Positions 22,601-33,245 of a stretch of DNA of 64,000 nt are shown in pieces. Source of the stretch: Bemisia tabaci (taxonomy: Eukaryota; Arthropoda; Insecta; Hemiptera; Aleyrodidae); the NCBI RefSeq assembly GCF_918797505.1, contig NC_092797.1:39135372-39199371 (forward strand). Reading direction: 5' to 3'. The notes beneath the pieces are model-generated. The model did no database searches and had not been told where the DNA came from. It was given only the letters and a program-made list of their open reading frames with translations. How positions within the stretch are numbered: the stretch's first letter is position 1; every line of letters starts with the position of its first letter. Made by a program: the position numbers and the translations under genes.

Positions 22601-22631
22601 TCTTTCTAGCCCATTTAATGGGCTAGAAAGA
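22601..22631. repeat. Perfect 31-bp palindrome
   Basis: Arms TCTTTCTAGCCCATT and AATGGGCTAGAAAGA with a single unpaired T. It is not followed by a T-run, so it is not a bacterial-type terminator; function unknown. Confidence 0.9.
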
Positions 22632-22941
22632 AAATTCTCTGACCCCCCTCCCGTAATTTTTCATTTTTAGAGCAGTTTGTTCTGCCGTTCTACTGGGTCG
22701 ATTTCTATGATTTTTGCGGCTATCAACGGTTGATAATCTCTCAATGAGTCCACTCTATTCAGAATTTATTCAAAGGCCTAGGCTCCTCCATATTACGTGA
22801 TAAAATTTCAAATTCTCCCATCTAAAGAATGTAAATTTTCATTTTTTGTCACAGTTCGTCCTACAAATCTATCAGGTCAATTTCCATGATGTTTGCGACC
22901 ATTGGTATAGGAGTCCCTAGATGAGCCTGTTTAATTCAGAT

Positions 22942-23212
22942 TAACTCAAGGAATCCACAAAGCGGGTTTCTGGGGATTATGAGCCGCATGGCGGTCAGGG
23001 GGCACACCCCTTAGCATTAAAATAACCCACATGTGATTCTTACTGGATATGCTTTTCAAATATGCGCTGAAAATGTGTGCATGAAATTATGCTTCAAGAT
23101 TTGTGCCTTACAATCTCACAACATACCTCATCCTAAAATAATAATTTACTCGGAGACTTTCACGAACGGCTAGAAATGTAAGAGATATACCGCGTCGTTT
23201 GCTGATTCCTAC
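22942..23212 (+). repeat. Dispersed repeat, copy 2 (partner at 9410-9662)
   Basis: Same strand and block order as 9410-9662: AACTCA, CCACAAAGCGGG, GCATTAAAATAACCC, GTGCATGAAATT, GGAGACTTTCACG and TGCTGATTCCTA, with roughly a quarter of positions changed by eye. Noncoding. Confidence 0.6.
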
Positions 23213-23730
23213 GCGCCATTGAATTTAGAGGAAGATACTTGATCCTTTTATGGACTGTGTTATATTTTACTTATACGTGAATCTGTGGGGCACTTTTGAA
23301 AAAAAATATTTTTCAAGCGTACTACTAAATAAAATTCTCAACTCATAAAATGACCCAAGATGAAGAGTATTTTCACCCACATAACAGGTCATTAAATCTC
23401 GATAAAGCTCAAAATTTCAATTTCACACAGATAGATTGGCAATCCACAGCCAGGAGTGTCTAAGTCAGCCATTTTTCTGCAACACGTATGAAGGACCATA
23501 CGAAAAAAGGGTATACAAGTGTATTTGTTACTTACGAGATTGCGCAGCGTTCGATGAATTGCATTTCCAATCAATCAATAGTTTTTTTTGTATGCTCCTA
23601 TTCCAAATTCATGAGGTAATTTTTCTAAATATTCTTTTGCAGGAATAACTGCAATTTTACTGGAGTAAAATAACGGAGAAGTTGCACAATATTCGCAACA
23701 CTAGTTGGACATGTGCCCCCACACATTGGC

Positions 23731-23905
23731 CATAAGTAATGGCATGGCGTGCTGTGCATAGCGAGATATCGAGTAATCTGCCATTTAAACCTGTAGAAAA
23801 GGATCGACAGAAAGGGTGTTCGCAGCGAACACCTTAAAAATCGATATTTTACCATACCTCAAATGGGTAAATATCGATAATCGATTAATGAAGCCTCGCC
23901 ACTGA
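23731..23905. mobile_element. Foldback element, CAGTGGCG family (copy 3)
   Basis: It contains GGCATGGCGTGC, CTGCCATTTAAACCTGTAG, GGGTGTTCGCAGCGAACACC, a second half with TAAATATCGATAATCGAT, and GCCTCGCCACTG at the right. The GTGTTCGC-GCGAACAC centre is a perfect hairpin. Nonautonomous. Confidence 0.6.
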
Positions 23906-24138
23906 TCATAAAATGAGTTTTTATGACGATGATCTGGCACGAGGCAGCGGATTCACTCCTAGCCACCATGCCGGTCCTTTTCGCTGTGTGATTCATGCAT
24001 TCCAAGGCGCGGTACACCACCTGCTCCTCATCACGCAATTTTCGCTGTTGTTGCCGCGCCCTGCTTGTCGTCGCTTGGCCGATTTTTGTTTGTTGGCTCA
24101 CGTCTCTCGGCTCTTCGGTTTTCGGCAAGATTATCATG

Positions 24139-24390
24139 CTGCCGTGCTGAAGAAGAACGCCGTATGAACCTCCAGGCGTTGCAAAATTTCCTTTGATAAA
24201 CCACGAATTTCCTGGTAAACTTATGAATATTTCCTTTCAACTTTTCAGATAATTTTGCTCGCAATTTCACCTAAAGTTCCTGAAAATTGCAAGGGAACAT
24301 ATTCACAACTTTCCTCGAAAATGGGCATTTTATCGAAGGGAATTTGGCAACTCTCGAATGTTCATACGGCGTTCTTCCTTAGCACGGCAG
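24139..24390. mobile_element. CTGCCGTGC foldback element upstream of exon 1
   Basis: 252 bp from CTGCCGTGCTGAAG to CCTTAGCACGGCAG. Flanks are CATG and TATG, a 4-bp duplication with one difference. Arms carry ACGCCGTATGAACC and AATTTGGCAACTCTCG, TTCATACGGCG. It ends 243 bp before the putative acceptor of the signal-peptide exon at 24634. Confidence 0.85.
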
Positions 24391-24680
24391 TATGGTGAAA
24401 GACTTCCACGACAGTGTTGCCATCTTCGGGTAAACCTTGGAATTTTAAGGCCTTGTCGGGGCATGGAACTAATAAACCTGTAAACGCAGAAAGGTCCAGC
24501 AGTGTTAGTACCCATCTCAGAAATAAGGGAATTCCACGACAATTCACGATTTCCCCTAATTTTAATCTTGAGCTTTTGTTTTTGTTTTCGGTATGAAAAA
24601 TTTCTGAACCATTTGTCGTTTTTAATGTTTCAGATCTGGTCACACACCCCTTCGCCCTTTGATTTCTTGGGCCGCCAAGA

Positions 24681-24749
24681 ATGAAGAAAGAACTGTACCA
24701 CACAAGCAGAGCAGCCGTTCCAGTATTCGTGTTTGTATGCTTACTACAG
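24681..24749 (+). CDS. Exon 1 of dusky/miniature-type ZP protein (signal peptide)
   Basis: The frame reads MKKELYHTSRAAVPVFVFVC, then LLQ, followed at once by the donor GTAAGT. That is a positively charged start plus a hydrophobic core, i.e. a secretory signal peptide. It ends in phase 0 and the next exon (54530) begins in phase 0. Cleavage probably falls just after the junction. An in-frame TGA lies upstream at 24660-24662, supporting this ATG. An acceptor (TTTTTAATGTTTCAG) ends at 24633, so the exon probably starts at 24634 with 47 nt of 5' UTR, and at least one untranslated exon lies upstream. Linking it to the ZP exons is inference from phase, strand and the need for a signal peptide; no other + strand signal exon before 54530 looked as good. 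Confidence 0.7.
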
Positions 24750-24801
24750 GTAAGTTGGAACATCTTTTATTTACAATAAAATTCCACAATTATAACCATA
24801 A

Positions 24802-25062
24802 TTGGATTGCATTTTGCAAAAAGGAACCACTAGCATTGCAATGATGCTAAGATTGTGCAACTTCATCTTTTGCAATAAAATTGCGGAAATCGTGAAAAAC
24901 CATGAAATTTAGATGGTAATTTTTTGTCTTAATTTACAGTTTTTAGCGAGTAAAATAGAAACTATTAATGGATAATCGGGTTTTTCCTCCAAGACAAAAG
25001 AAGTTGCACAATCATAGCAATATTGCAATGCTAGTGGTTCCTTTTTGCAAAATGCAATCCAA
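24802..25062. mobile_element. MITE just inside intron 1
   Basis: The left arm TTGGATTGCATTTTGC, AAAAAGGAACCACTAGC, ATTGCAATG is mirrored at the right by ATTGCAATGCTAGTGG, TTCCTTTTTGC, AAAATGCAATCCAA. Arms are about 70 bp; the element begins some 50 bp after the exon 1 donor. No ORF. Confidence 0.75.
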
Positions 25063-25559
25063 ATAATCGGTTAGCAACACTCATCGTACGTACATTTTAC
25101 TTAGGTTTGGGTTTCCATTTGATTAGAATCTCTATCAAAACTACTCGGTAACTGTTCTCTCGAATGAATGGGTAATCGTGAAAAATTTACTAAAAGGTGT
25201 TCTTAACATTTTCATGGAAATGCTGTAAAAAAGTATGCTAAGCTTACTCTCACTTCCGTAAGTAGGATGAAACGTCGGAAATTGCAATTACAGGACTTTC
25301 CTCAGTTTTGTTTGAGTAACTTATCGGAAAACTGAACGTAAAATGTTCGTTTGACAGAAAAGTTCATTTCCTTCAATGACAATAAATATAGTGCATCAGT
25401 TCAAACCTCTCACACGTCCTTCAATCCTCCAAAGCAATTTCCTCCACCGCGTTACATGAAAATAATTGCTGCTCATACATGAGCAGTAAGTGGCAAGTGT
25501 TCATACAGCATTAAATTGCAATTTCTTGGAACATCCAATAGATACTGCATCGGTCAATA

Positions 25560-26521
25560 CGAGGTATGTTAGATTAGAAACCGGATTTTGGTCATAACTA
25601 GCCCACAATGCGTCCAAATTACGTTTTCTTGAGCTTTTCTGATAGCTGAAAATATATTTAAGAACGCTACGTTCACAAATTTGAAAAATCATAATTAGCT
25701 TTGTTGGTATGTGGCTTAAAGTAAGGCAACCTCAAGGGTGTTTTGCGATTTTTATGTTTGACCGAACTTGTCTCTCTTTTTTCGGTCTTGCACTACATTT
25801 TTCAACCCACAAGGACGATTGGAGTTTCGTCTCCATATCGTAGCCGTACACTTAAGTATTGTCACCGAAAATTATCCTATCCAAAAATGTAGGATCATTG
25901 TTAGAACGTTCAAACAGCTAAAGGGAAATTGACATTTGGTTGGATTTTCGTTCAACGGACAACAATCAAGGGGCAAGTGTACTTGAAACTCGATGCGTGT
26001 CTACATATTCTATCAAAATTGTATGTACAGAGCCTTCAGAAATATTACTCTGCTCAACAAGCTCGAAATGACCATTTTCGAGCACTTTCGCCCGCACTTC
26101 TTCCACGTGACAAATGTCAGTTGCCGTCGAGGTCGATTCCCATAACCCTCATCTTCGACGAACTCCTGACCAGTTTTGAATCGTTTAACCCACTCAAAAC
26201 AGTGGGAACATCTCATACAATGATCTTGGTAAACTTTACTTAGCATACGAAAAGTTTCGGTACAAGGTATACCGAGTTTAAAACAAAATTAAATGTTGAG
26301 TGTTTGCACTATCAGTGATCGCATGCTGAAAATCGCAAAACGCACCTGACTTACTCGTATTCAAGATGACACAGAATAAACACTGATCAAAATAAACAAA
26401 ATCTATGAACGTAGCGTTCTTAAGTATATTTCCAGCTATCAGGAAAGCTCCAGAAAACCTAATTCGGACGCAATGTGCGCTAGTTATGACCAAAATCCGG
26501 TTTCTAATCTAACAGACCTCG
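25560..26521 (-). mobile_element. Decayed mariner element with long inverted repeats
   Basis: 962 bp flanked by TA on both sides (25558-25559 and 26522-26523), the signature of Tc1/mariner insertion. Ends CGAGGTATGTTAGATTAG and CTAATCTAACAGACCTCG begin inverted repeats of about 120 bp (to ~25680 and from ~26402) that both include GGATTTTGGTCATAACTAG or its complement. Transposase remnants lie between, on the minus strand. The middle of the gene is missing, so the element is dead. Confidence 0.88.
25720..26246 (-). pseudogene. Mariner transposase pseudogene
   Basis: The N-terminal piece (from 26246 downward) reads VYQDH...SHCFEWVKRFKTG...VEDEGYGNRPRR, the HTH_48-type DNA-binding region of mariner transposases, which typically have FEW(F/H)KRF and VEDDPRSGRP. 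A frame change follows, and another frame continues VEEVRAKVLENGHFELVEQ. A further minus-strand piece (about 25920 to 25740) reads FLDRIIFGDNT, stop, VYGYDMETKLQSSLW, matching the catalytic GDETWVYGYDPETKQQSSQW block; the aspartate of GD is at 25861-25863 and the usual Trp codon is a stop. The segment between the HTH and this block is largely deleted. Confidence 0.85.
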
Positions 26522-26804
26522 TAGCTCACTTAGGTCGGAGAATAAGAAAGTTTCCACTCTAAATATTTTGATAGCGTCTATCTCTTGAGGCAACCGAGCT
26601 TATTAGCTGCGATGCCAAGTGTAACTTGGAAAATATGATTGAAACTTGTAAACTTGGATACAATTATGACATATTGCCAACGTTGCATTTATTGGTCTCG
26701 TCTTAAGTGAGTATCGCCTAACTAGGCTTACGATTCGCATCAACATACTCGTCAGTACTTGACGGATTTCGCGTGGAGCATATGCAACGATTTTGAAAAG
26801 TTAG

Positions 26805-26935
26805 CAACAATGTTTTTTCTACTTTTAAATGTAAGTTGAACAATCGATTTTGGGTGCGTCAGCCTGTCTCATCTAGAATCGATATATTCAATGTATTGAA
26901 ATGAAGTATCTACAGTGTTGCCAACTTGCTGGAAT
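26805..26935. mobile_element. Small palindromic repeat (copy 1; partner near 29650)
   Basis: AAGTTAGCAACAATGTTTT, AACAATCGATTTTGGGTG, CATCTAGAATCGATAT and ACAGTGTTGCCAACTTG are arranged as an imperfect palindrome. A related copy at about 29650-29785 has ACAATCGATTCTTGATG, CTAAAATCGATAT and ACAATGTTGCCAACTT. Noncoding. Confidence 0.5.
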
Positions 26936-26975
26936 TGCCTCTGGTTTGAATTCCTTTCAATCAGAGTTTCCAAGC

Positions 26976-27469
26976 AATGGAGTTCTTACATGTGCAAGGG
27001 ATTTGCGATCTAAGTACTTTTTTCTTGCGTAAAATTTTGTGATAAAAACGATGGTGCCACTGGTTTTCCCTGAAACGAACTCCAAAACTCAAAAAAAGTT
27101 CCAAAGTTGAGGCCATAATGGAGGGATATCCCACGCAATCTTGAGAGTCCACCTGTTATTTCCAGTCAAACCCTCCATGCAAAGATAGGGAGCAAATACA
27201 ACAGCAGAGTTGCCGTGTTCTCAATTTTGGAAGCCCCTAACAAAGTGGCAGGCCTGTTAATGATTTCGTTGCCTATCTTTGCATAGAGAAGTGGACTCGC
27301 AGAATAGCGTGGGATATCCCCTCCATTACGGGCCTCAACTTTGAGGGCCTTTTGTGAGTTTTGGAATTTGTTTCAGAGAAAACCAGTGGCACTATAGTGT
27401 TTCTCGCGAAATATCACATAGGGATCGGTACTTAAATCGCAAATTCCTCATACGTTCAAGATCTCCATT
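26976..27469. mobile_element. Long foldback element, AATGGAG-ended (copy 1)
   Basis: The left end AATGGAGTTCTTACATGTGC passes through ATGGTGCCACTGGTTTTC, AAACTCAAAAAAAGTT, GATATCCCACGCA and CATGCAAAGATAGGGAGC. The right arm mirrors each block and ends AAGATCTCCATTT. About 494 bp, palindromic over most of its length. Intact relative at 44696-45202; half-copies at 35636-35815 and 35990-36175. Confidence 0.8.
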
Positions 27470-27746
27470 TTCAGCGCCCTGAAATCAGATATGTTTCCAA
27501 ATTAATAAGCTTGAAAGTTGAGTCCGAGCTTGGTAGCAGAAAATTCAGGAGTTTGCGCTGCACTGAGGATGGGTCCAATCTGACCCGAAACGCGTCTGCA
27601 GTTGCCTTCCTGAATGGTCGTAACTATAGTATTACACCAACAGCACATCTCTTTGAGGGAAAATTGTGCTCATGTGAGCTTTTTCCCTCTATTTTGATAT
27701 ATGTTCAGCTTTACGCTGATTTTTAACGCACATTGGCTACGTCACC

Positions 27747-28409
27747 AACTTTTTCTTAGCTTGAAAGTATTAAAAGACACCGTCTCGCTAAAGCAAAAAC
27801 TAAAATTTTCCTATGGGAAGTGCATTGCACGATACTCGAATAAAATGAACTTTTCAAGTGGCAACTTGGAATAACTTTTACTGTATGATGTGAGATGACG
27901 AGATAAAGCACTGCGGCAGAGCTCCAGAGAGAAGGCCAGGAAATATTTAGCTAAAAGAGTGTGATGATGAGAGTTCCTCTGGAACGTCAGGCGCTGTGCA
28001 CGTAGAGACTTTAACGCACGGATAGAAAAGTGAACAAACAATTTATTTCATTTTTTGAAGACTTATTGACAGTTCATTTTGTACAAAATTAACTCTTCGT
28101 TGATCATTTCCCGTCTCTTAGCTCTTCCTAAATATTTTAAGAAAGGATGCATGTTCCAGCAAAAATTTAACATCGGCAATAATCGTAACGAAACATTTTG
28201 CACTTTCTCGGTGGCTTTTTCAGCTTAAAAGTGTTGAAAAGACATTGTCCCGTCAAAGCGAAAACTTAAATTTTCCTATGGGAAGTGCAGTGCACGATAA
28301 TCGAATAAAATGCGCTTTTCAAGTGGCAACGTGGAATAACTTTTACTGTATGATGTGAGATGAACGGGATATAAAGCATTGCGCCAGGGCTCCAGAGAGA
28401 AGGCCAGGA
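27747..28409 (+). repeat. Interspersed repeat in overlapping direct copies
   Basis: Blocks TTCCTATGGGAAGTGCA, TGCACGATA, TTTTCAAGTGGCAAC, AATAACTTTTACTGTATGATG and CTCCAGAGAGAAGGCCAGGA occur at 27811-27940 and again, in the same order, at 28273-28409. Between them lies the GAGACTTTAACGCACGG module, repeated at 29310-29600. No inverted ends seen; possibly remnants of a non-LTR element or large nonautonomous transposon. Confidence 0.6.
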
Positions 28410-28670
28410 CGCAGACGATTCTGCCGGGCGAAAATATGCAGTAGTATCCGGCGAAGGGGGGAGGGGGGAGGGAGGTGAATTGCTATCACTACCATATCTA
28501 GTTCCGTTACAAATCCTCCTTATTTTCCGTTCCGCTTTTGCTTTCTCTCGACGAATCGGATGAATAATGCATGTTCCGATGGTTGCATACGGAGCGACGC
28601 CCGCCCATCGCGCGGGTGGCGTCGCATCGGCCTCCGGAGGCACATGAGACATGAGTGATCAGTGCAATTC

Positions 28671-28800
28671 AATTGGACGTATTTCTGTCAAACGGAACTA
28701 TGTGCATTCAGACATGAGCCCTGAGACCCATAAGAATATATGCATAACAGGGCTCACGTCATAATGCACATAGTTCCGTTTGATAGAAATACGTCCAATT
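28671..28800. mobile_element. 130-bp MITE with ~55-bp arms
   Basis: AATTGGACGTATTTCTGTCA, AACGGAACTATGTGCAT at the left is mirrored at the right, ending ATGCACATAGTTCCGTT, TGATAGAAATACGTCCAATT. The centre is ~20 bp. Very well conserved arms suggest recent activity. Confidence 0.88.
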
Positions 28801-28891
28801 TATTTACGTCCACTGTCCTTCTCGTTCGTCTCGAGTGAGTACCACGGGATCGGAGGCGGGGCCTATATTTTAATGGCAGGCTACTTTCATT

Positions 28892-29118
28892 TGGACCGCG
28901 CTAATCAGAAAGAACCAAGTCACATCAGATGTTGCCAAATTTAATTTTTTACATGAAAACGGCCGTGCGGATTTTTGTGCAAACAGTGAATTTTCTGCAC
29001 AGTACGAAACATATTTCTCAAAAATTTCAAAGGAATCCGCACAAATGTTCCCTTGTAAAAAATTTAATTTTCCAGTTAACTTTGGCAATATCGGTTCTTT
29101 TCTGCTTGACGCGGTCCA
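28892..29118. mobile_element. GGACCGCG foldback element with 4-bp TSD
   Basis: The ends GGACCGCGCTAATCAG and CTTGACGCGGTCC are flanked by ATTT on both sides (read with the element starting at GGACC). Arms contain GTTGCCAAATTTAATTT, ACATGAAAACGG and TTTCAAAGGAATCC. No ORF. The clear ATTT pair gives the best evidence in the window for a 4-bp duplication in this family. Confidence 0.82.
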
Positions 29119-29262
29119 TTTGTTGATGTTAGTAAGTGAATGTGCCTTTGTTGATTGATCTTTCAACGGACCGTTCATTGAAGACACAAAACTCGCCTTT
29201 TCAAGGATTAATAAAAAATTCTGCAAAATTGTTTTCAAACACGCGATAAATTCTCCCTTTGA

Positions 29263-29277
29263 CCCCCCCCCCCCCCC
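29263..29277 (+). repeat. C homopolymer, 15 nt
   Basis: A run of 15 C between GA and AACTTTC. One of several long G/C homopolymers in the window; exact length may be uncertain. Confidence 0.8.
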
Positions 29278-29309
29278 AACTTTCATCACTCCTGTTAACC
29301 TTGCGCAAG

Positions 29310-29600
29310 ATGTTTTCCAAATATTTAGCCAGGCTAGTGTGATAATGAAAGCCTCCCGGGAATGTCAGGTGCTGTACATCTAGAGACTTTAACGCGCGGA
29401 TAGAAAAGTAAACAAACAATTTATTTCAGTTTTTGAGGACTTATTGTCAGTTAAGTTTATAAAAAATTAACTTTTAATTGATCCTCTCCCTTCTCTTAGC
29501 CCTTTATAAATAGTTTGAGGAAGGAAACGTGCATGTTGTGGCAAAAATGCATGGCAGGAATAATCGTAACGGAAAATTTCTGCAATCGTCCCCGGCGGCT
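29310..29600 (+). repeat. Interspersed repeat, GAGACTTTAACGC module (third copy)
   Basis: Shares AAATATTTAGC, AGTGTGAT(G/A)ATGA, GAGACTTTAACGC(A/G)CGG, ATAGAAAAGT and AACAAACAATTTATTTCA with 27940-28190 on the same strand. Confidence 0.6.
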
Positions 29601-30321
29601 TTATTCGAAGAATGAACAATCACTGTGTTTAAGTGCTCGTGCAGTTAAGATCCTTACAAGTTGACAACACTGATTTGCTTCCACTTGAATGTATGCAAAA
29701 CAATCGATTCTTGATGAGGCAGCTTCCTTCACCTAAAATCGATATTTATAATGGATTTAAATGGAGGAAAACAATGTTGCCAACTTTCAAAAATCGCCAC
29801 TAAGCTCACACGTGTGTTTCTCTGTAAAAGCTACTTGGAAAAGTATACTCCAGCTGGAATCTTATTCCGGGAACGGAAAAGTTCCCACGTAGATCCCAAA
29901 GTGAGCGACTTATCTTTTCCCGGGAGGAATAAACCGATCGGCCGCAGTCAAAGCGGAGCGATCTACGATGGAGCTTTCGATTTATCGCCCCGGAGAGGAA
30001 TAAAAAAGCTCTTTCACCCGGGGATCAGCGCCGCGGCGCGGGACGAGGCGATCCGGAGATGGACCGCGGCTCGGCGTTTGGGTGAAAAGAAATCAATCAG
30101 AGAGGCGGATCGGCGGAATTAAAAAGTGAAAAACGGAAAACGAAATGAATGGATCGGGGAGCAGTGGAAAGTCGGAGAAACGGAGGTCGGAGTGATCGTA
30201 TTTGGCACATACATCGTTTTAATTGTCACATTAGTGAGTTTTTACGAGCGCCGGTATGGAATCGTGCGGGCAGTCACCGCAACATGGTATCGGCCAGACT
30301 CCCGCCCCGCTCGCCCCGCCG

Positions 30322-30555
30322 CACGGTGGATCGAGTCAATAGGAGAGGTCGGACAAAAATTTGGAGACTTTAAACGCTTATAACTCCGTTTATACAAGAC
30401 TTTGAGGTTTTTAAAAGTGCTTCAATGGTTTTCTCGTGAGATTTTCTTCCAGAGGCACCCCTTAAAATTCAAAATGTGACGAAGTGAACGTCAGAATTTG
30501 CTGTTTTAGTCAAAAATTTCGTGTCCGACCTCTCCAATTGACTCGATCCACTGTG
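30322..30555. mobile_element. Transib-like MITE (copy 1), 5-bp TSD CGCCG
   Basis: 234 bp with ends CACGGTGGATCGAGTCAAT and ATTGACTCGATCCACTGTG, i.e. inverted repeats starting CAC(A/G)GTGG. Identical 5-bp duplications CGCCG flank it (30317-30321 and 30556-30560). Arms continue GGAGAGGTCGGAC and GTCCGACCTCTCC. CACAGTG ends and GC-rich 5-bp duplications are the hallmarks of Transib, the superfamily related to RAG1. No ORF; mobilised in trans if at all. Related copies at 50730-50975 and 56266-56909. Confidence 0.88.
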
Positions 30556-30794
30556 CGCCGCCCCGCCGCGCGACGCTCGCCCGCGCCCGCTTGCAGTTGC
30601 CACTCACCGAGTCACTAAGTCATCGAGTCAACGGGCTCTCTCGCACAGTGGAACTGGAGCGGCTCCGAAAAAAATTTACATGCGCCAACATCCGGTTACA
30701 TCAGCGATGGTTTTCCCCCCGACCTCCTCTCGCCCTGACGCGGATCCGGAGAAATTCCGGGCACTGAGACAAATTTCGCCGTGTGAGCCTTGGT

Positions 30795-31273
30795 TGGACC
30801 GCGTTTAGCAGAAAAGAACCAAGCCACATCAGATACACTGGAAAAAAAACACATTGGATCTAGAGTCCAGACTCTTGAAAACATTGACAAGAAAAAATAC
30901 TCTTGATTCAATCGGATTTTTCCTTGAATTAAAACGAAATCCGCTTAAATTAAGAGGCTTGGTTCTTGATTTAAGCTAGATTCTGATTGAATTAAATGTA
31001 CTTTTTCTTGTCGATGTTTTTAAGAGTCTGGACTCTAGATACAATGTGTTTTTTTTCCAGTGTTTATTCAAATTTAAATGAGCACTTTAATTTTTACAAG
31101 AGAATTTGCGCGGATTGTTTTGAACATTTTAAGGCATTTGCTTTGTACTGTGCTGAAAATTCACGCAAATTTGCACAAAAATCCGCACAGCCGTTTTTAT
31201 GTAAAAAATTAAATTGCCCAGTTAAATTTGGCAATAGCTAATGTGGCTTGGTTCCTTTTTGCTTAACGCCGTT
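30795..31273. mobile_element. GGACCGCG foldback element split by a CACTGG MITE
   Basis: The left arm TGGACCGCGTTTAGCAGAAA, AGAACCAAGCCACATCAG is interrupted at 30836. After the insertion it resumes with a short unmatched piece, then TTACAAGAGAATTTGCGCGG, a TTTGCACAAAAATCCGCAC block, TAAATTTGGCAATAGC and a damaged right end near CTTAACGCCGTT. Confidence 0.75.
30836..31062. mobile_element. CACTGG-type MITE (copy B), nested
   Basis: Ends CACTGGAAAAAAAACAC and TGTGTTTTTTTTCCAGTG, flanked by TA on the left and TT on the right. Interior AGAGTCCAGACTC and TTGATTCAATCGG as in copy A. It sits inside a GGACCGCG copy, about 40 nt from that element's left end. Confidence 0.85.
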
Positions 31274-31846
31274 ATTATTACTATTGTTAAGTCCCGGTGT
31301 TTGTAAAGCACGTATTTGACTTATAGGGTTTGCATAAATAATGTACTCATTTTTGCGGAAAAAACGCTCATTTATGAACATTTTTGGTCATCTTGATTTG
31401 ATATCGGAATCTGACGATTGACAGTGAAATTGTTTATGTTAGAAGTTTGGCTGCCCTTTTGGGCCCTAAGAACTCCATGTTTCCTCAAATATATGAGTGT
31501 TCTAGCCGTAGTAAGGTGTTCTGTGTCCAGCACATGTCATGGACAACAGATGAACCTAAAGAGGCTGCAAAATAGTTTGATCCATCACAAATGTGAACTT
31601 TTTATTTAAATCGATTTTATGTTTGTTGTGGTGGAAGCAAAAGTAAGAGGTGCACTTTGGGAAGTTGTATAATTTCATTACATCCAAAAAAGTATATTCA
31701 ATTAAACGGGAATGGGTTTGAAGGACCGTTATTCGCCTCATAAGCGAAAGACGCTGTTATAACCTCGTTCGTAAAAAGATAATCAGCGGACCAATTTTGG
31801 GATTAATTATTTGAATTGATATGTGAGCCCTCTCACCCATGGTAGT

Positions 31847-31868
31847 AGCTCTCTCTCTCTCTCTCTCC
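31847..31868 (+). repeat. (CT)n microsatellite
   Basis: About eleven CT units after GTAGTAG, followed by CCCTTTT. Simple sequence repeat. Confidence 0.9.
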
Positions 31869-32129
31869 CTTTTCGAAATCATCCTTAAAAGGTGAAAAAG
31901 AAAGGGTGAGACATCTACATAGATGCGCAAGCTAAATTGAAACCAAATGTATGACGCTAAAGTAGACGAGAAAATCGATCCACGTTTCGATTCGAGACTC
32001 AGAATTAAGCTACTTTAATTAAACTCGGTTTCCAGCATTTTTTCAATGTAAAATCATCATTTTATTCTTATCGCAATTTTTAAAACAGTGCCTGTAAATG
32101 CCAAATCAGCATTCAATTTCTTTCCATGC

Positions 32130-32546
32130 CACTGAAAAAAAAAATTATCGGCGTTTTAACCAAGGTCCGTTGGTACCTTTACCATCTCACTTTTTTTCTC
32201 AATTATTGGTAATTTTACCGAGACAGACTGGTAAACTTACCTAGAAACCGGTATTTTTACTGTTTTTTCAGGTAAGAATACCACTTTTATTGGTAATCAA
32301 TTTCCGGTAACATTTGCCATTTTATCTCGGTAATTCTACCACAGTCGATAAAAAATATTGGCGTTTTTACCAAGGTCCAGTAAAATTACCGAGAAAGTTC
32401 AATAATTTTACCGATATTTCTCGGTAAAATTACCAATTCCATAAATGGCAATTTTACCAAGAAAAACCTGGAATCAAATAGAATCCTGAATTCTTGGTAA
32501 TTTTACCCGTTTCTTAGTATATACAACCGAGATTTTTTTTCTAGTG
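32130..32546. mobile_element. CACTGA-type MITE with GGTAAAATTACC array (copy 2)
   Basis: Ends CACTGAAAAAAAAAATTAT and GATTTTTTTTCTAGTG. It is collinear with 19015-19427 throughout, including the many GGTAATTTTACC words and CCAAGGTCCGTTG. Flanks GC and AT do not match, so the target duplication is lost or mutated. Confidence 0.82.
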
Positions 32547-33245
32547 ATGTACTCTATTTGTACACAATTATTTTGTTGCGGGTGCAAATTCAAATGTTCC
32601 TAGTCCATGACACTTGAATCTACTGTAACTGGCTCGGCAGGTCACCGCATTGATCAACGATTGGAGCTTGAATCCTTTCTCCCGCTCAATGCGGCGTGGT
32701 CATGCCTCTCTATTTCACTCCCCCCCCCCCCCCCGGCCCCTTTTGGGGGGTTTCGGTCCGCTCGTTTTTTTTTTCCAATCCTTTTAGGGCGATCCCGCGG
32801 CAGATCATCGCGCTCCGTTCCCACTATCAACCTGCTCTCGTTCTAGGTCATTTATACGAGAGGCAGCTTCAACGTAATCAAAATTAAATATCTCTCTCTG
32901 TTCGCCGTCTAGTTTATTACTTTTTAGACGCGCATGAACTGTAACTATTCGTGGAATAATATACTCGGGTTTCATTCGTGACTTGCTCTCTGCTATCAGA
33001 GGTTAGGGATTGAAGGACGCTTTTCCACTTTGTGTAGTACTAGAAGATTATGGTATTACTCAACTCTCGAGTTAGAATAGGGAAAACGGTTGCGCAAGTT
33101 GTGATCACGTTGTTCTCTGAATTTGAGAAACATCGATAACACTTCGCAGATTTGGGATAGCTTCACCCACATTAATGAATTTTTGATTTACAAACTTTAC
33201 ATTGCTCCTATACCTATGTTTAATGAAATAAATTGAACGACAGTT

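Noticed and set aside
29751..30122. 123-codon frame with an Arg/Lys-rich end
   Set aside because: It begins in a small palindromic repeat and has no splice sites or family resemblance; open mainly because of GC-rich sequence.
30322..30555. True V(D)J-type recombination signals
   Set aside because: The CACAGTG heptamer is explained by transposon ends with 5-bp duplications; no spacer-nonamer arrangement was seen, and arthropods lack V(D)J recombination.
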